NCBI GenBank assembly: GCA_965653565.1 | Contig: CBFHAI010000022.1 | Location: 1-64,000 of the forward strand | Direction: 5' to 3' | DNA length: 64,000 bases | Source of the DNA: JALCLA01 sp965653565 | GTDB taxonomy: Bacteria; Pseudomonadota; Gammaproteobacteria; Xanthomonadales; Xanthomonadaceae | Part shown: positions 25,090 through 33,453 of the stretch, piece by piece | Numbering within the stretch: the stretch's first letter is position 1 | How the letters are laid out: every line of letters begins with the position of its first letter | Notes under the pieces: generated by a model | What the model was told of the DNA's origin: nothing | What the model saw: the letters and a program-made list of their open reading frames with translations, nothing else | The model's database searches: none | Position numbers and translations under genes: made by a program

Positions 25090-26001
25090 TCAGTCGCGCA
25101 CGACGCGATAACGAATTCGGTAGAGGTCGTGCTTGGCCGCCGGATCGGTCGCCGATTTGCGGCTGAAGAACAGGTAGTCCTTGGCGAACAGATCCTGCAC
25201 GCCGGCGCGCACGGAGGTGCCGGGCGCGTTGACCGCATCGCCCAGCCGCACCGGCTTGTCGAACTCGCCGTTCGCCTTGCGCGGCGCGAACCACAAGCTC
25301 GCCGGCTTGCTGTCGATGTCTTCCGAGCGTGCGAACACCAGGCCGACGTCGTCGCTCAGCATCGACGGATCGAACTCGTCGGCCGAGGTATCGATCGAGT
25401 CCAGACGCTTGCCGGCCGCCATGCGGCCTTCTTCGCGGCGGCTGCGGAACAGATCCCAACCACGCGCGCCTTTACGGCCCTGGCTCGCGAAAATCACTTC
25501 GAGACCGTGCGCGTTGGCGGTGGCCGCGCCTTCCTCGCCGGCCGAATTGATGCCGCCGCCGACATTCTCCGGCGCGCCGAAACCGGGCCGGCGCGGCGTG
25601 TAGTGCATGCGGAACAAATCGCTGCCGCCGAAGCCGCCGCGACGGGTCGAGACGTAGTAGACCCAGTAGCCGTCGGCACTGAACGATGGCAGCGATTCGT
25701 CGGTCGGCAGATTCATCTTGGCGCGGCTGGGTTTGGTCCAGCGATCACGCTGCAGCTTGGTGATCCAGATGTCCTTGCCCTGCGCGCCGCGGCAATCGTC
25801 GCAGCCGTACAGCACCAGCGGCGTCAGCGGATTGGAGGCCGCGAACAGCTCATCGGTATCGGGCTTCGATATTTCGCCGGCGCGATAGAGCTCGGCCGCG
25901 CCGACGAATTCGATGCGCGGCGGCGCGGCCGCCGCGATACCGCTCGCTACCGCCAGCGAGCATCCCAGCATCGCCATCGACCACCGCTTCGTTGCCCGCA
26001 T
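25090..26001 (-). CDS. Exported PD40 (WD40-like beta-propeller) protein
   Basis: 303 residues with a signal peptide (SMAMLGCSLAVASGIAAAA). PD40-type propeller repeats follow: SFSADGYWVYYVSTRRGGFGGSDLFR, AHGLEVIFASQGRKGARGWDLFRS and SDDVGLVFARSEDIDSKPASLW. A CDDCRG pair of cysteines lies near residue 70. PD40 proteins resemble the TolB propeller and usually bind proteins or peptidoglycan in the periplasm; no enzyme motif is visible. The start overlaps the trpE stop (TGATG), so it is expressed with trpE without any evident metabolic link. Confidence 0.8.
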   Translation of the reverse strand: MRATKRWSMAMLGCSLAVASGIAAAAPPRIEFVGAAELYRAGEISKPDTDELFAASNPLTPLVLYGCDDCRGAQGKDIWITKLQRDRWTKPSRAKMNLPTDESLPSFSADGYWVYYVSTRRGGFGGSDLFRMHYTPRRPGFGAPENVGGGINSAGEEGAATANAHGLEVIFASQGRKGARGWDLFRSRREEGRMAAGKRLDSIDTSADEFDPSMLSDDVGLVFARSEDIDSKPASLWFAPRKANGEFDKPVRLGDAVNAPGTSVRAGVQDLFAKDYLFFSRKSATDPAAKHDLYRIRYRVVRD

Positions 26002-27485
26002 CACAATCCTCCTGCCGCCTGCGCCACCGCACGGAATAGCGCGCGGCCCTTGTTCATGGTTTCGTCCCACTCGCGCGCGGGATCGGAGTCGTACACGATG
26101 CCGGCACCGGCCTGCACGTGCAGGCGGCCATCCTGGATCACCGCGGTGCGGATCGCGATGGCGGTGTCGGCATCGCCCCACCAGTTCACGTAGCCGACCG
26201 CACCCGAGTAGATATTGCGGCGCACCGGTTCGAGTTCGCGAATCACTTCTAGCGCGCGGATCTTCGGCGCGCCGCTCACCGTGCCGGCCGGAAAAGTGGC
26301 CTTCAACACATCGGCGAAATCGAGCCCGGGACGCAGTTTGCCGGTCACTTCCGACACGATGTGCATCACGTGGCTGTAGCGTTCGATCACGAAGCGTTCG
26401 CCCAGTTGCACGCTGCCCGGCTGCGCGACGCGGCCGACATCGTTGCGGCCCAGGTCGATCAGCATCAGGTGCTCGGCGCGCTCTTTCGGATCGGCCAGCA
26501 GTTCGGCTTCCAGCGCGACATCTTCTTCGTGCGTGCGACCGCGCGGACGGGTGCCGGCGATCGGCCGTACCGTGATGTCGCCGGCCTGCAGCCGAACCAG
26601 GATCTCGGGCGACGAACCGACGATCTGGGTGCCGCCCAGATCGAGGAAATACATGTACGGCGACGGATTGAGCGCGCGCAAGGCGCGGTACACGTCGACC
26701 GGCCGCGCGCGGAACGGCACCGACATCCGCTGCGACAGCACTACCTGGAAGATGTCGCCGGCGCGGATGTATTCCTTCGATTTCTCGACCGCGGCGATGA
26801 AACCGTCGCGCGTGAAACCGGAGATGAAATCCTCTTCCTTCAGCAGCGAGGGATCGAGCACGTCGGGATAACTGCGGCCGGAATGGCGCAGCCGGTATAC
26901 CAGTTCGTCGAGTCGCCGGCGCGCGCGCGCATAGGCCTGGGGCTGGCTCGGATCGGCATGCACGATCAGGTAGAGGCGGCCCTTGAGATTGTCGAACACC
27001 GCCACTTCTTCGGACAGCAGCAGGAAGGCATCGGGCGTGCCGAGTTGGTCGGGCTTGGCGCCGGCGTCGAAATCGGCGAGCCGCGGCTCGATGTAGCCGA
27101 TGCTTTCGAAACCGAAGTAGCCGACCAGCCCGCCGGTGAACATCGGCAGCTCCGGCAACCGCGGCACGCGGTAATGCGCACGCAATTTGTCGACTTCATC
27201 GAGCGGATCGGCCAGCGCGCGCGTTTCGACGATCTCGCCGTGATCGCGCACCGTCAGCGTGTGCCCGCGAAACTCGAAGGTACGCCGCGCCGGCAGGCCG
27301 ATGATCGAATAGCGTCCCCAGGTTTCGCCGCCTTCCACCGATTCGAACAGATACGTGTGCGGACCGTCGGCGAGCTTCAGATACACCGACAACGGGGTGT
27401 CGAGGTCGGAAAGCACCTCGCGTACCACCGGAATGCGGTTGTGGCCGGCCGCGGCGAACTGGTTGAAGGTGTCTTGGTCGATCAC
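26001..27485 (-). CDS. trpE: Anthranilate synthase component I
   Basis: A 494-residue chorismate-using enzyme and first committed step of tryptophan synthesis. The N-terminal regulatory region has LFESVEGGETWGRYSIIG, the feedback-inhibition Ser motif of TrpE. The catalytic C-terminal half contains FQVVLSQRM, IVGSSPEILVRL, RPIAGTRPRG, LIDLGRNDVGRVA, GTVSGAPKIRALEVI and RRNIYSGAVGYV. It lies about 14 kb from its amidotransferase partner trpG. It starts a two-gene unit with the PD40 protein. The upstream gap is filled with palindromic repeats, and I see no trp leader peptide. Confidence 0.96.
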   Translation of the reverse strand: MIDQDTFNQFAAAGHNRIPVVREVLSDLDTPLSVYLKLADGPHTYLFESVEGGETWGRYSIIGLPARRTFEFRGHTLTVRDHGEIVETRALADPLDEVDKLRAHYRVPRLPELPMFTGGLVGYFGFESIGYIEPRLADFDAGAKPDQLGTPDAFLLLSEEVAVFDNLKGRLYLIVHADPSQPQAYARARRRLDELVYRLRHSGRSYPDVLDPSLLKEEDFISGFTRDGFIAAVEKSKEYIRAGDIFQVVLSQRMSVPFRARPVDVYRALRALNPSPYMYFLDLGGTQIVGSSPEILVRLQAGDITVRPIAGTRPRGRTHEEDVALEAELLADPKERAEHLMLIDLGRNDVGRVAQPGSVQLGERFVIERYSHVMHIVSEVTGKLRPGLDFADVLKATFPAGTVSGAPKIRALEVIRELEPVRRNIYSGAVGYVNWWGDADTAIAIRTAVIQDGRLHVQAGAGIVYDSDPAREWDETMNKGRALFRAVAQAAGGL

Positions 27486-27530
27486 GGCGGAGAGACGCGG
27501 GATGGTGCGGCGCAGTATGCCAGTGCGGGG

Positions 27531-27757
27531 GGTTAGGGATTAGTGGCGAGGGCGCGAAAACCGTATGCCTGCGCGCCCTCGCTACTTGTCCCTCGCCTGC
27601 TTCGTTAAAGCAAGGGACTAGGGATTAGTAGTGAGGGCGCGAAAACCGTACGTCTGTGCGCCCTCGCTACTCGCCCCTAATCCCTGCTTAGGGATTAGTA
27701 GCGAAGACGCGAAAACCGTACGTCCGTGCGCCCTCGCTACTCGCCCCTCGCCCCTAC
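27531..27757. repeat. Three tandem copies of a ~70-bp palindromic repeat
   Basis: Copies at 27531-27597, 27613-27685 and 27689-27757. Each has a left arm like GGGATTAGTAGCGAGGGCGC, a centre GAAAACCGTACGTC (variable end) and a right arm like GCGCCCTCGCTACTCGCCCC followed by TAATCCC. The arms are complementary, so each unit can fold into one long hairpin. They fill the gap between trpE and the lipid kinase gene, and the third copy reaches into that gene's last codons. No coding capacity is seen. Confidence 0.9.
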
Positions 27758-28681
27758 GTTCGCTCCAAGCAGCTCCGACCCCTCGCCCAACCGCATCCGC
27801 AGCCGCCGCGGCACCACGTCGACGCGAAAGCGCTGCGCTTCCACCGGTTCGCCGTCGAGATTGAGCATCAGGCCGTCGGGGCATTCGATATCCAGCCACG
27901 GCAGGCGCACGCGCACGGCGGCGTCGATGAGGGCCTGTTTGCCCTGGGTGAGGAAGGCGCCGATCGCCGCGCCCAGTTCGCCTTCCGCCGGGGTGGGCAG
28001 GATGGTCAGATCGAGCAGGCCGTCGTCGATGAAGGCTTCCGGCGCCAGTGGCTGGCCGCCGCCGGCGAGGCGGGCGTTGCCGAGCGCCAGCACCAGGAAA
28101 TCGCCTTGCCAGTCGAAGGCCGGCCCGTGCAGGCGGCCGAAAGCCGCGCGCACGCTGTCGAAGCGGGTCAGGCCGGTGAGCAGATAGGCGGCCTTGCCCA
28201 GCAGTTTTTTCAGCGCCGGATCGGTTTCCACCGTGATGCGCGTGCCGAAACCGCCAGTGGCGACGTTGACGCTCCAGCACACGCGGCCGTCGGCTTCGAT
28301 GCGCAGCAGGTCGATCGGTGCAATCGGGTTCGTCGCGATCGCCTCGAACGCCGCCTCGGGCTCGGACATAAGGCCGGCCGCGGTGGCGAAATCGTTGGCG
28401 GTGCCGAGCGGCAGCACGGCGATCGCGGGCAGTTCGTCGGCCGACTCGGGGCGCGCCGCCAGCGCCGCGCAGACTTCGTTGAGCGTGCCGTCGCCACCGC
28501 CGGCGATCACCGTGTCGACCCGCGCGGCGAGGGCCTCCTCGACATGCCGCGCCGCATCGCCGCACTCCCAGGTGACGCGCACGTCGAGCGTCACGCCGCG
28601 TGCGCGCCACGCAAGCACGGCGGCGCGCACGTCGTCGCGGCCGGCGGCATTGCCGTTGAGGATGAGCAGCCAATGAGACAT
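27737..28681 (-). CDS. YegS/DgkB-type lipid kinase
   Basis: A 314-residue diacylglycerol-kinase-catalytic-fold enzyme expected to phosphorylate a membrane lipid (diacylglycerol, phosphatidylglycerol or sphingoid base) with ATP. Motifs are ILNGNAAGRDD at the N-terminus, VIAGGGDGTLNEVCAAL for nucleotide binding, VLPLGTANDFATAAGL and FIDDGLLDLTILP in the C-terminal beta domain. The final residues and the TAG stop lie inside the dispersed palindromic repeat (third copy, 27689-27757), so the repeat appears to have replaced the original C-terminus. Confidence 0.9.
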   Translation of the reverse strand: MSHWLLILNGNAAGRDDVRAAVLAWRARGVTLDVRVTWECGDAARHVEEALAARVDTVIAGGGDGTLNEVCAALAARPESADELPAIAVLPLGTANDFATAAGLMSEPEAAFEAIATNPIAPIDLLRIEADGRVCWSVNVATGGFGTRITVETDPALKKLLGKAAYLLTGLTRFDSVRAAFGRLHGPAFDWQGDFLVLALGNARLAGGGQPLAPEAFIDDGLLDLTILPTPAEGELGAAIGAFLTQGKQALIDAAVRVRLPWLDIECPDGLMLNLDGEPVEAQRFRVDVVPRRLRMRLGEGSELLGANVGARGE

Positions 28682-28799
28682 CGCTCGCCAGTGTAGGCGG
28701 CGCGCATGAACCGGGCCACCCCGGAAAAAAGGAACTTTTCCTCAGGACGGTGGATTCGCGGTGCGCTTCCATGGCTGCGGGCCGACACCGGGGAAAATC

Positions 28800-29642
28800 A
28801 TGAGACGACGCTGGATGAGTCTGCGCAAGACGATGGTCGCGACGGCGCTCGGCCTGTCCCTGGCGTCGTCGACGCCGGCAGCGACGCTGCGCGTGCTGTT
28901 CGTCGGCAACAGCTACACCTACGTCAACGAGTTGCCGGCGCTGGTGGCCGACATGGGCGCCACGCAGGGCGTGCGAATCCAGGTCGTGATGCGCGCCGAG
29001 CCGGACTATTCGCTGGCCGATCATCTGCGCAGCCGCAAACTGCGCGTGCTGCTGTCGCAGCCGTGGGATTGGGTGGTGCTGCAGCAGGGGCCGTCGTCGC
29101 TGCCGGAGAGCCGCGCCGAGCTGATCGAAAGCACGCGCGATCTGGCACAGCGGCTGCGGCGCGCGCAGGAATGGCGCCGGCGCCAGGCGATGGGACTCGG
29201 CTCGCTCGGCGGCGCGCCGCAATCGGCATCGGCGCGCGTGCTCGGGCCGCCATCGGAAGCCTTGCGCGGGCCGGTGCGCATCGCACTGTTCGCGGCCTGG
29301 CCGCAGTTGCCCTACGCCGACGGCTCGCCGGCGGCCGAGGAAAGTTATCGTCTCGCCGCGCAAGCGGTGCGCGGCTGCGTGCTGCCGGTGGCCGCTGCGT
29401 GGCGCATCGCGCGCGAATCGGGCGACGCGCCACGCCTGTATCAACCCGATGCGATCCATCCGACGCGCGCCGGCACGATTTTGGCGGCTCTCACCATCCT
29501 GCCCGGCCTGCTCGGCCTCGAAACGCCGCCACCGCTGGCAGCGCCGGACGGCGCGGACCCGATCGAACAAGCGCGTGTGCAACGGCTGGAAGACGCCGCC
29601 CGACAGGCGCTGGCGGAGGAACCGCGACGCTGCGGGGCGTGA
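28800..29642 (+). CDS. Exported SGNH/GDSL-type hydrolase
   Basis: 280 residues with a signal peptide (about 1-27, ending SSTPAA-T). The mature chain opens with RVLFVGNSYTYVNELPAL, the block-I Ser of an SGNH esterase. It ends its core with PDAIHPTRAGT, which supplies the block-V Asp and His. WDWVVLQQGPSS fits the oxyanion block. Substrates for the family range from lipids to acetylated sugars and none can be assigned here. The ATG at 28800 follows GGGGAAAATC. The gene is divergent from the lipid kinase and is followed by palindromic repeats. Confidence 0.82.
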   Translation: MRRRWMSLRKTMVATALGLSLASSTPAATLRVLFVGNSYTYVNELPALVADMGATQGVRIQVVMRAEPDYSLADHLRSRKLRVLLSQPWDWVVLQQGPSSLPESRAELIESTRDLAQRLRRAQEWRRRQAMGLGSLGGAPQSASARVLGPPSEALRGPVRIALFAAWPQLPYADGSPAAEESYRLAAQAVRGCVLPVAAAWRIARESGDAPRLYQPDAIHPTRAGTILAALTILPGLLGLETPPPLAAPDGADPIEQARVQRLEDAARQALAEEPRRCGA

Positions 29643-29650
29643 CGGCCGCG

Positions 29651-29808
29651 AGCGAAGGGACGAGGGACGAGTAGTGAGGGCGCGCAGATGTTCGGTTTTC
29701 GCGCCCTCATTACTCGTCTCTAACCCCTATTTTTGCCCGAGCGAAGGGCCGAGGGGCGACGCACCGGTGTTCGGTTCTCGCGCCCTCGCTACTCGCCCCT
29801 CGCCCCTG
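29651..29808. repeat. Two copies of the palindromic repeat between converging genes
   Basis: Copy 1 at 29651-29729 (GAGTAGTGAGGGCGCG ... CGCGCCCTCATTACTCG) is followed by CCCCTATTTTTG. Copy 2 at 29740-29808 keeps the right arm CGCGCCCTCGCTACTCGCCC, but its left arm is degenerate. They lie between the converging SGNH hydrolase and histidine kinase genes. The centre (GATGTTCGGTTTTC) differs from the 27.5-kb copies, so subtypes exist. Confidence 0.85.
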
Positions 29809-29810
29809 CT

Positions 29811-31841
29811 CTACGTCGCCATGCGCTCGCGCGGCAGCCCGCGCAACGTCAGCCGAAACTCCACGCCTGCGCCGTTCGGCAGATTGCGCGCCCGCGCGCT
29901 GCCGCGATGCAGTTCGGCGATCAAGCGCACGATGTGCAGTCCCAGGCCCAGATGCGGCGCGCCGCCGCCGCGTTGCGTCTTGTCGCGCAGACTCACCAGC
30001 GAGTCGAACAGACGATCCTGCATCGCGGCCGGCAATGGTGGGCCGGAATTGGCCACCGCGATCTCGGCGCCCTCGGCGGCCGGTGCCAGCGCCAGCAACA
30101 CCCAACCGTCATCCGGACAGAAACTGCGCGCGTTGTCGACCAGTTTGTCGAGCGCCTGCGCGATCAATTCCGGCGCGCCGTGGAAAGGCAACTGGTGCGG
30201 CGGCAGCATCAGTTTCAGCGCGCGCGGCGCAAGCAGCGGGCGATAACCTTCGGCGCAGCCTTCGACCAGCGCGCGCAGATCGAAATCCTCGCTGTCGGCC
30301 GAGGCGATCGCGCGCTCCATGCGACTGGCTTCGCTCATCGCGCGCACGATCGCGCCGAGACGATCGACGCCGTCGCGCGCCCGTGCCACATAGGTCGCGG
30401 CATCGCGCGGCAACGGCTGAAGTTCGAGATTTTCGAGCGACGAACGCACCACCGCGAGCGGCGTGTGCAGTTCGTGCGAGAGCTTGCCGGCAAGGCTGCG
30501 CAGATAGTCGGTGTAGGCCGCCACTTCGTCGAGCAATCGACCGAAACTGCGCGACAGATCGCCGAGTTCGTCGCCGGCGTCGGAACGCGGAAAGGCTTCG
30601 GCCGCGGCGCGTCCGTCGCGCGCCATCGCCTGTTCGGCGGCGACGCTCAAACGGCGGATGCGCTGGCCGAGTCTTCCGGCGAACAGGAACAAGGCGATCG
30701 CGATCACCAGCATCGCCGCGACACTGGCGAACATCAATCGCGACAAAGCCTGATCGGTGAGCAGCAGCGCTTCGCTCGGGCGTTCGAGCAACAAGGCGCC
30801 GCGAATCTGTCCCTGCGAACGAACCGGCACCGCGGTCGACAACAACAGTCGCCGTCCCTGGTCGAGCCCGCGCCACGCCTGCGCCGGTTTGTCGGCCAGC
30901 GCCTGCCACACTTCATCGGCCTGCAAACGCACCGTGCGCGGACCTTCGGGCGGCGCCGGCACTGCGTCGCGTGCGAGCAATCGATACAGCCAGCGGCGCC
31001 AGAACGGCGGTTGTTCCGTCGATTCGAGCGCGGCGAATTCGCCGGCCTGCGCCAGCACCCAGCCTTCCGGATGCAGCAGCCGCGCGCGCATGCCGTCGGG
31101 CACCAGTTGCGCGAGCGTGCGTTGCAACGACGCCGAGGCACGCAGCAACGGCCAGCCACCGAAGGCCGGATCGTAGCCGGTACCAGTCCCAGTGCCGTAG
31201 CGTTTCGGCGGCAGCGCGGGATCGGAAAAATCGAGCACGTCGAGCCCGATGCGACGCGGCCACGGACCGCGCGGGAAACGCAATTCGACGCGATACCCGT
31301 GCACGTCTTCGGTCCATTCGCCGAGCAGGCGCGGCGCCGGCCGTGCCGGATCGATCGGCGCCACGATCGCCGGCCCCGGCGCCGCACTCGCGACGCGCAC
31401 GACGGTGCTGCCGGTTTCATCGCTCAGCGTGAGCAGCAACTGATCGGCGCGCGCCGCCTGCGCCCAGTGCGCATCGGCGCGCACGCGCGAGGCATCGGGC
31501 ATCGCGACCAGCAGATAAAGACTGTCGCCGTCCTGCGCCAGCGTGGCTTCCAGTCCGCCGGCGAATTTCTGCGCGACGAAATCCTGCCCGCGCCAATCTT
31601 CGTCGTAACCATCGAGCGCGAACGGCTCGCGCGCGGTGTGCACGAAGAACCCCGCATCCGCCGGCGGCATCGACTCCGATTGCACCGCCACCGCCCGCGC
31701 CAACGCCTCCGCCGACGCCAGCTGGGCCTGCGCCTGCCCTTCGCGCAGCAAGCCTTCGAACTGGCGCAGCAATTGCCACCCCGCCCACGGCAACACCAGC
31801 GTGGACAAGGCGAGCAGGAGCAGCTTGCTGCGTAGGGACAT
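29811..31841 (-). CDS. Histidine kinase of the proteobacterial dedicated sortase system
   Basis: A 676-residue membrane kinase. TM1 (about 6-24) is followed by WQLLRQFEGLLREGQAQAQ, then a large periplasmic sensor with FALDGYDEDW (about 74-83) and a cache-like part. Then come TM2 (about 369-388), HAMP, HisKA with His456 in KLSHELHTPLAVV, and an HATPase (N box DKLVDNARSF; GLGLHIVRL). Overall plan and the DG...DW sensor motif fit the kinase family that accompanies class GN sortases. Its expected partners (regulator, target, sortase) are in this window at 58.8-62.7 kb, not adjacent. Assignment is from family knowledge, not a search. Confidence 0.82.
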   Translation of the reverse strand: MSLRSKLLLLALSTLVLPWAGWQLLRQFEGLLREGQAQAQLASAEALARAVAVQSESMPPADAGFFVHTAREPFALDGYDEDWRGQDFVAQKFAGGLEATLAQDGDSLYLLVAMPDASRVRADAHWAQAARADQLLLTLSDETGSTVVRVASAAPGPAIVAPIDPARPAPRLLGEWTEDVHGYRVELRFPRGPWPRRIGLDVLDFSDPALPPKRYGTGTGTGYDPAFGGWPLLRASASLQRTLAQLVPDGMRARLLHPEGWVLAQAGEFAALESTEQPPFWRRWLYRLLARDAVPAPPEGPRTVRLQADEVWQALADKPAQAWRGLDQGRRLLLSTAVPVRSQGQIRGALLLERPSEALLLTDQALSRLMFASVAAMLVIAIALFLFAGRLGQRIRRLSVAAEQAMARDGRAAAEAFPRSDAGDELGDLSRSFGRLLDEVAAYTDYLRSLAGKLSHELHTPLAVVRSSLENLELQPLPRDAATYVARARDGVDRLGAIVRAMSEASRMERAIASADSEDFDLRALVEGCAEGYRPLLAPRALKLMLPPHQLPFHGAPELIAQALDKLVDNARSFCPDDGWVLLALAPAAEGAEIAVANSGPPLPAAMQDRLFDSLVSLRDKTQRGGGAPHLGLGLHIVRLIAELHRGSARARNLPNGAGVEFRLTLRGLPRERMAT

Positions 31842-31970
31842 GGAGCATCTGCAGCCCGGAAGGGAAGCCTACTTTAGCGGCAGGTTATGGCGGGATGCGG
31901 CCCGACGGTGTCGCGGTCGGCCCTCCGGAAAGAGTCGGCGCTGCCCCGGCGTTGCGCACGCGACTGAGTC

Positions 31971-32396
31971 ATGTGCACTGGTCTGCCGACGATTACGACT
32001 GCTTTCGGCCCGGATGGGCGCCGCGTTTACAGCTTTTCCACGCTCGACCCGACGCTGCGCGACGAGGTGGGAGGTATTGCTGTGGACGCTCAGAATCGCG
32101 TGTATCTCATCGGCACGCTGCATGTAGCGCACCCGGAAAACCTCAGCGATGTCGCGATCCTTCGCCTCGAGGACAACGGAGAGCTCGACCCGTCGTTCGG
32201 TATCGGCGGCCGCGCCATTCTCGATTTTTCCACCGCCGGGTCGGGTCGCGAGGATGTCGGCGTCGGCGTGGCGATGCAGTCCGGCAAACCGGTTTTCCTG
32301 GCGCAGGCCGAAAACGCCGGTCTCGACACCGACTTCGCAGTTTTTCGCCTGCGGCCCGGCGAGCAGCTTTTTGCAGACGGATTCGAGACGCCGTAG
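31971..32396 (+). pseudogene. Truncated delta-60 repeat protein with C-terminal LFADGFETP tail
   Basis: 141 codons that begin in the middle of a repeat. TTAFGPDGRRVYSF and LDPSFGIGGRAILDF are two delta-60-type units (LDxSFGxxGxVxxxF). The C-terminus RLRPGEQLFADGFETP matches the tail shared by other secreted proteins here. Full-length family members have a signal peptide and many repeats. Here an in-frame TGA lies one codon before the only ATG and no signal peptide is visible. I read it as the 3' end of a decayed exported-protein gene, though it could still be translated. Confidence 0.6.
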
Positions 32397-32454
32397 CGGA
32401 GACGAGGCGGCCGACCCGGTCGACCGCCGCCGTCGTGCCGCAGTGAGCGATCTA

Positions 32455-32478
32455 AGCCGCTTCGCTGGCGAAGCGGCT
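32455..32478. terminator. Strong hairpin between converging genes, no T-run
   Basis: AGCCGCTTCG (32455-32464) pairs perfectly with CGAAGCGGCT (32469-32478) around a CTGG loop. It lies between the truncated delta-60 gene and the minus-strand IPTL-tail sequence, where a shared terminator would be expected, but neither side has a U-tract. Confidence 0.45.
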
Positions 32479-32507
32479 CGAGAACACGTCGACGCCAATC
32501 CGACGCG

Positions 32508-32679
32508 TCAGCCGCGACGCCGCATTGCGAACGCGGCGCCGAGCATGCCCAGTGCCTGGCACCTCAGGCTGCCCAGACCCAGCGTCGGAATCACCATCGG
32601 TTCTGCGCTGACGACGGCGCCTTGCGGGGTGACCTGGATCGGTGCGGATGCGGCGCCTTCGCCTTGCGCAGTGGCGGCG
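32508..32679 (-). pseudogene. Out-of-frame IPTL-CTERM-like sorting tail
   Basis: Directly after the stop of the 254-residue secreted protein, the next frame encodes about 57 codons. These run from a spacer (AATAQGEGAASAPIQVTPQG) to VIPTLGLGS, a short hydrophobic stretch (QALGMLGAAFAM) and RRRG-stop. That is the plan of an IPTL-type exosortase sorting signal. It has no start of its own. Removing one T from the TTTT at 32682-32685 would fuse it to the upstream protein (FEF-SAAT). The hydrophobic part is shorter than usual and contains Arg. Confidence 0.55.
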
Positions 32680-33444
32680 CTAAAACTCGAAGCGGACAAA
32701 ATTGGAGCTGGTTTGCTGGCCGTCGATCGTGTAGTCGGCCCGCATCCGGTCGATACCGATGAAGGTGAGTTTTACGGTACCGACTTTCTTGCTGCCGAAG
32801 TCGGCCGGGTTGAAGCTGCCGCCAATCGGGGAGCCGGTGCTTTCGTAGAGATTGGAGTGATAGATATTCAGCGCTGCATCCTCCCACTGTCCCGGCACTA
32901 TCGTGTACCAGATGGGCTTTCTGGCCGCGTCGTAGCCATAAATTCCACCGCCCAGGTCGCGCGTCGAGGGGCTCTGAAACAGCACTACCGAACTTCCCGA
33001 CTCGGCCGGGTTGTACCAAAGACCGGAATGATCGAGTGGATTGACGGCTTCGTTGAAGCCGCCGATAAGCCGCGAGCGAGTGGAAGGTGCTACGTAGAAG
33101 TCAACGCTCGCCAAGGCGTTTTCCGAAGCCGTGCCGAGTACGACACCATAGTCGCCCGGAGGAAGGCGGCCGAGATAGTAGGTGTAGTCGATCGGTTCAC
33201 CGCCCGCACTACCGATGGATCCACCGGGGATGATCCGAAACTGATTCCGCGGCGTCGTAAACGCTCCTGATCGCTCATAGACGACGATGCCTTCTACAAA
33301 TTGATCACCCGGCTCACCAATGACTCGAATGTGCACAGGTTCGTTCTGGACGGGGTCCGGCGGTATCACGGTCATCCGCGCCGCGGATACGACGCCTGCG
33401 AACGCCGTGGAGAGAACAGTCAGTAGCAAAGTTTCAAGTTTCAT
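32680..33444 (-). CDS. Secreted protein with GLWYNPAESG domain, probably frameshifted at its 3' end
   Basis: 254 residues with a signal peptide (LLLTVLSTAFAGVVSAA). The middle is beta-rich (VHIRVIGEPGDQFVEGIVVYE). The C-terminal half holds HSGLWYNPAESGSSVVLFQ and YDAARKPIWYTIVPGQW, a domain common in secreted Xanthomonadales and Burkholderiales proteins, where GLWYNPxESGWG recurs. Function unknown. The chain stops at FVRFEF, and an IPTL-type sorting tail continues in the next frame, so the intact protein was probably about 310 residues and surface-anchored. It lies 9 bp after the S8 protease gene. Confidence 0.75.
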   Translation of the reverse strand: MKLETLLLTVLSTAFAGVVSAARMTVIPPDPVQNEPVHIRVIGEPGDQFVEGIVVYERSGAFTTPRNQFRIIPGGSIGSAGGEPIDYTYYLGRLPPGDYGVVLGTASENALASVDFYVAPSTRSRLIGGFNEAVNPLDHSGLWYNPAESGSSVVLFQSPSTRDLGGGIYGYDAARKPIWYTIVPGQWEDAALNIYHSNLYESTGSPIGGSFNPADFGSKKVGTVKLTFIGIDRMRADYTIDGQQTSSNFVRFEF

Positions 33445-33453
33445 GTCGTCGCC

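Noticed and set aside
27486..27530. trp leader peptide/attenuator before trpE
   Set aside because: No short frame with tandem Trp codons and no terminator/antiterminator pair is visible; the gap is taken up by palindromic repeats.
27531..27757. CRISPR array
   Set aside because: The units are palindromic along their full length, contiguous and of unequal size, without unique spacers of constant length, and no cas gene is present.
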